A DNA stretch of 35,430 nt from Bacteroidota bacterium. Lineage in GTDB: Bacteria > Bacteroidota > Bacteroidia > UKL13-3. Numbering within the stretch: position 1 is the first letter of the stretch; each line of letters starts with the position of its first letter. The notes beneath the pieces were generated by a model. It ran no database searches. It worked only from the letters and a program-made list of their open reading frames with translations, and was not told the DNA's origin. Shown here one piece after another: positions 34,446 to 35,430 of this stretch. The DNA is taken from assembly GCA_947464275.1 (NCBI GenBank), contig CANHVU010000029.1, forward strand, positions 1-35,430, written 5' to 3'. Both the position numbers and the translations under genes were made by a program.

Positions 34446-34682
34446 TCCCGCTGTAGCGGGACGAAATGCCAAATTCGAAGTAAAAACTTCTGTATTGGAA
34501 CTTCTATTTATTATTTTTTTTCCTTTTCCGTTGACTAAAGTCAACGGAAATTTATTAGGCAATTATTATTTTTATTGGCTAAAGCCAAATTATTTTTCTG
34601 TCTGTGGCTGGTGTCCTCACCAACTACTTTTTAACTTAAACTTTTTACATACTCCGCATTAAACACTTCGCACTCCGCATTT
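34446..34682. repeat. Array of different small palindromes between def and ruvX
   Basis: In order: TCCCGCTGTAGCGGGA (34446-34461); an 11-bp-arm palindrome centred on GTTGACTAAAGTCAAC (34526-34549); TTGGCTAAAGCCAA (34575-34588); a fragment GGTGTCCTCACC of the long hairpin repeat (34610-34621); and ACTCCGCATT twice (34651-34660 and 34672-34681), the second overlapping the ruvX stop codon. The 252-bp gap has no coding content and is almost entirely such elements. Confidence 0.85.
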
Positions 34683-35091
34683 ACAAAGTAGTCATATAAG
34701 TTTGCAATATTAAAACTGCGCTTACTTGATCTACATTTTCTTTTTTTTCTCTGTCTTTCTTCTTCAAACCCATTTCGGTTAAACTACGCCTAGCTATTAC
34801 CGAAGTAAAGCGTTCATCGGCACGTTCAATTTTAATATTTGGAAAAGTTTTACTAAGCAAAGATATAAATTTTTCGATATGTGGCGTAGCATCGGTATCA
34901 TCGCCATTATGGCGAGTAGGTTTGCCCACCACAAAACTGCCAACATCTTCTTTAGCGGTGTAATCTTTTAAATATTGAATTACATCTTTGCTATGCACTG
35001 TACCAAGCGAACTGGCAATAATTTGCAAAGGGTCGGTTACTGCTAAACCAACTCTTTTTGTTCCATAATCTATTGCTAATAATCTTGGCAT
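34681..35091 (-). CDS. ruvX: Holliday junction resolvase-like / pre-16S rRNA nuclease (YqgF)
   Basis: A 136-residue RNase H-fold protein of normal length. Visible: LAIDYGTKRVGLAVTDPL with the first catalytic Asp (about residue 7), VVGKPTRHNGDD, ERADERFTSV with the second acidic residue, and KKKDREKKENVDQVSAVLIL with the third Asp near the C-terminus. Family members process the 5' end of 16S rRNA and were earlier proposed as junction resolvases. Its stop codon lies inside a short repeat. Confidence 0.93.
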   Translation of the reverse strand: MPRLLAIDYGTKRVGLAVTDPLQIIASSLGTVHSKDVIQYLKDYTAKEDVGSFVVGKPTRHNGDDTDATPHIEKFISLLSKTFPNIKIERADERFTSVIARRSLTEMGLKKKDREKKENVDQVSAVLILQTYMTTL

Positions 35092-35105
35092 ATTGTTTTG
35101 ATTTT

Positions 35106-35113
35106 CAAAAATA
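35106..35113 (-). promoter_or_regulatory. Candidate -7 box of ruvX
   Basis: TATTTTTG on the minus strand, 14 bp before the ruvX start. No TTG lies 19 bp upstream; instead an 18-bp tandem repeat occupies that region. Confidence 0.35.
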
Positions 35114-35114
35114 A

Positions 35115-35158
35115 TTTGTTAATTCAATGGTGTTTGTTAATTCAATGGTGTTTGTTAA
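35115..35158. repeat. 18-bp tandem repeat upstream of ruvX
   Basis: TTTGTTAATTCAATGGTG occurs twice without change, followed by the first 8 bases again (2.4 units). It lies directly upstream of the candidate ruvX -7 box. Confidence 0.9.
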
Positions 35159-35166
35159 CAAGGAAG

Positions 35167-35179
35167 ATTCCTTCGGAAT
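35167..35179. repeat. Small hairpin ATTCC-TTC-GGAAT
   Basis: Five-bp stem with a TTC loop, the same loop as two of the hairpins at 27759-27845. It may be one more member of the short palindrome class, or part of a purH terminator without a T-tract. Confidence 0.5.
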
Positions 35180-35280
35180 GACTGTTTGTTTTGCAATTAT
35201 TTATTAGTAATGTTTTACTGAAATAATAAATAATTGAACTAATCATCCCTTTTCACTTATCAACTTTATTAACCATTTCA

Positions 35281-35430
35281 CTAGTGTTTAAAATGACGAA
35301 TGCCTGTAAAGTACATAGCAATTTTATGTTGGTTACAATATTGTACCGATGCATCGTCTTTTACCGAACCACCTGGCTGAATAACTGTTTTTATTCCTTC
35401 GTTTCCAGCTATTTCTACACAATCAGGAAA
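35281..35430 (-). CDS. purH: Bifunctional purine biosynthesis protein PurH, C-terminal end (partial)
   Basis: The last 49 codons of a gene that continues beyond the window edge. [20 protein letters not shown] followed by SVKDD and the ending [12 protein letters not shown] is the well-known C-terminus of AICAR transformylase/IMP cyclohydrolase, which performs the last two steps of IMP synthesis. The stop is TAG at 35281-35283. It lies upstream of ruvX in the same direction with a 189-bp gap, so they are probably separate units. Confidence 0.93.
   Translation of the reverse strand, partial: FPDCVEIAGNEGIKTVIQPGGSVKDDASVQYCNQHKIAMYFTGIRHFKH

Overview
The window looks like ordinary chromosome from a low-GC member of the Bacteroidota. 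Evidence: a TonB-dependent receptor paired with a DUF4249 lipoprotein, a second TonB receptor with a carboxypeptidase-like N-terminal domain, a type IX secretion (T9SS) sorting tail, an FGE-like/Ig-dockerin surface protein pair, and several promoters of the Bacteroidota type (TTG or TTTG, 19 bp, TAnnTTTG). I do not assign a genus. No rRNA, tRNA, CRISPR array, integrase, transposase or phage gene was seen.

Layout. 1-2746: 3' part of a TonB receptor gene plus a DUF4249 lipoprotein (nutrient uptake). 2747-3399: gene-free stretch full of palindromic repeats. 3400-7640: DUF1826 protein, a secreted esterase on the minus strand, a haem-binding protein, a small P-loop kinase-like protein and a LolC/E-type permease. 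7705-12748 (minus): pnp, rpsO and a TonB receptor. 12949-15085: galE and rfbB (nucleotide-sugar synthesis). 15273-17693: a T9SS-exported protein converging on dusB. 17736-20513: a membrane operon of CPBP protease, DUF2007, cdsA and a second CPBP protease. 20677-24611 (minus): two surface-protein genes. 24757-26448 (minus): gamma-carbonic anhydrase and serine hydrolase. 26623-31061: accessory genes, including two erythromycin-esterase-like paralogues (one apparently cut by an in-frame TGA), an orphan antitoxin-like ORF and small membrane/envelope proteins. 31069-35091 (minus): ABC exporter, gpsA, def and ruvX, followed by the last 49 codons of purH at the window end.

The most unusual signal is structural. 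The last 87 bp of the second CPBP gene are repeated 4,251 bp downstream, on the far side of the two surface-protein genes. The copies differ at three positions, all silent third-codon positions. The surface-gene pair therefore seems to have been inserted exactly at the end of the CPBP gene, with the incoming DNA bringing its own functional 3' end. A second, older-looking case occurs nearby: the start and upstream region of the serine hydrolase gene (about 100 bp) are repeated beyond the 26623-27570 gene. The intergenic regions also hold several families of short hairpin repeats, some of which share a CTAAAG centre while their stems differ in a compensated way.
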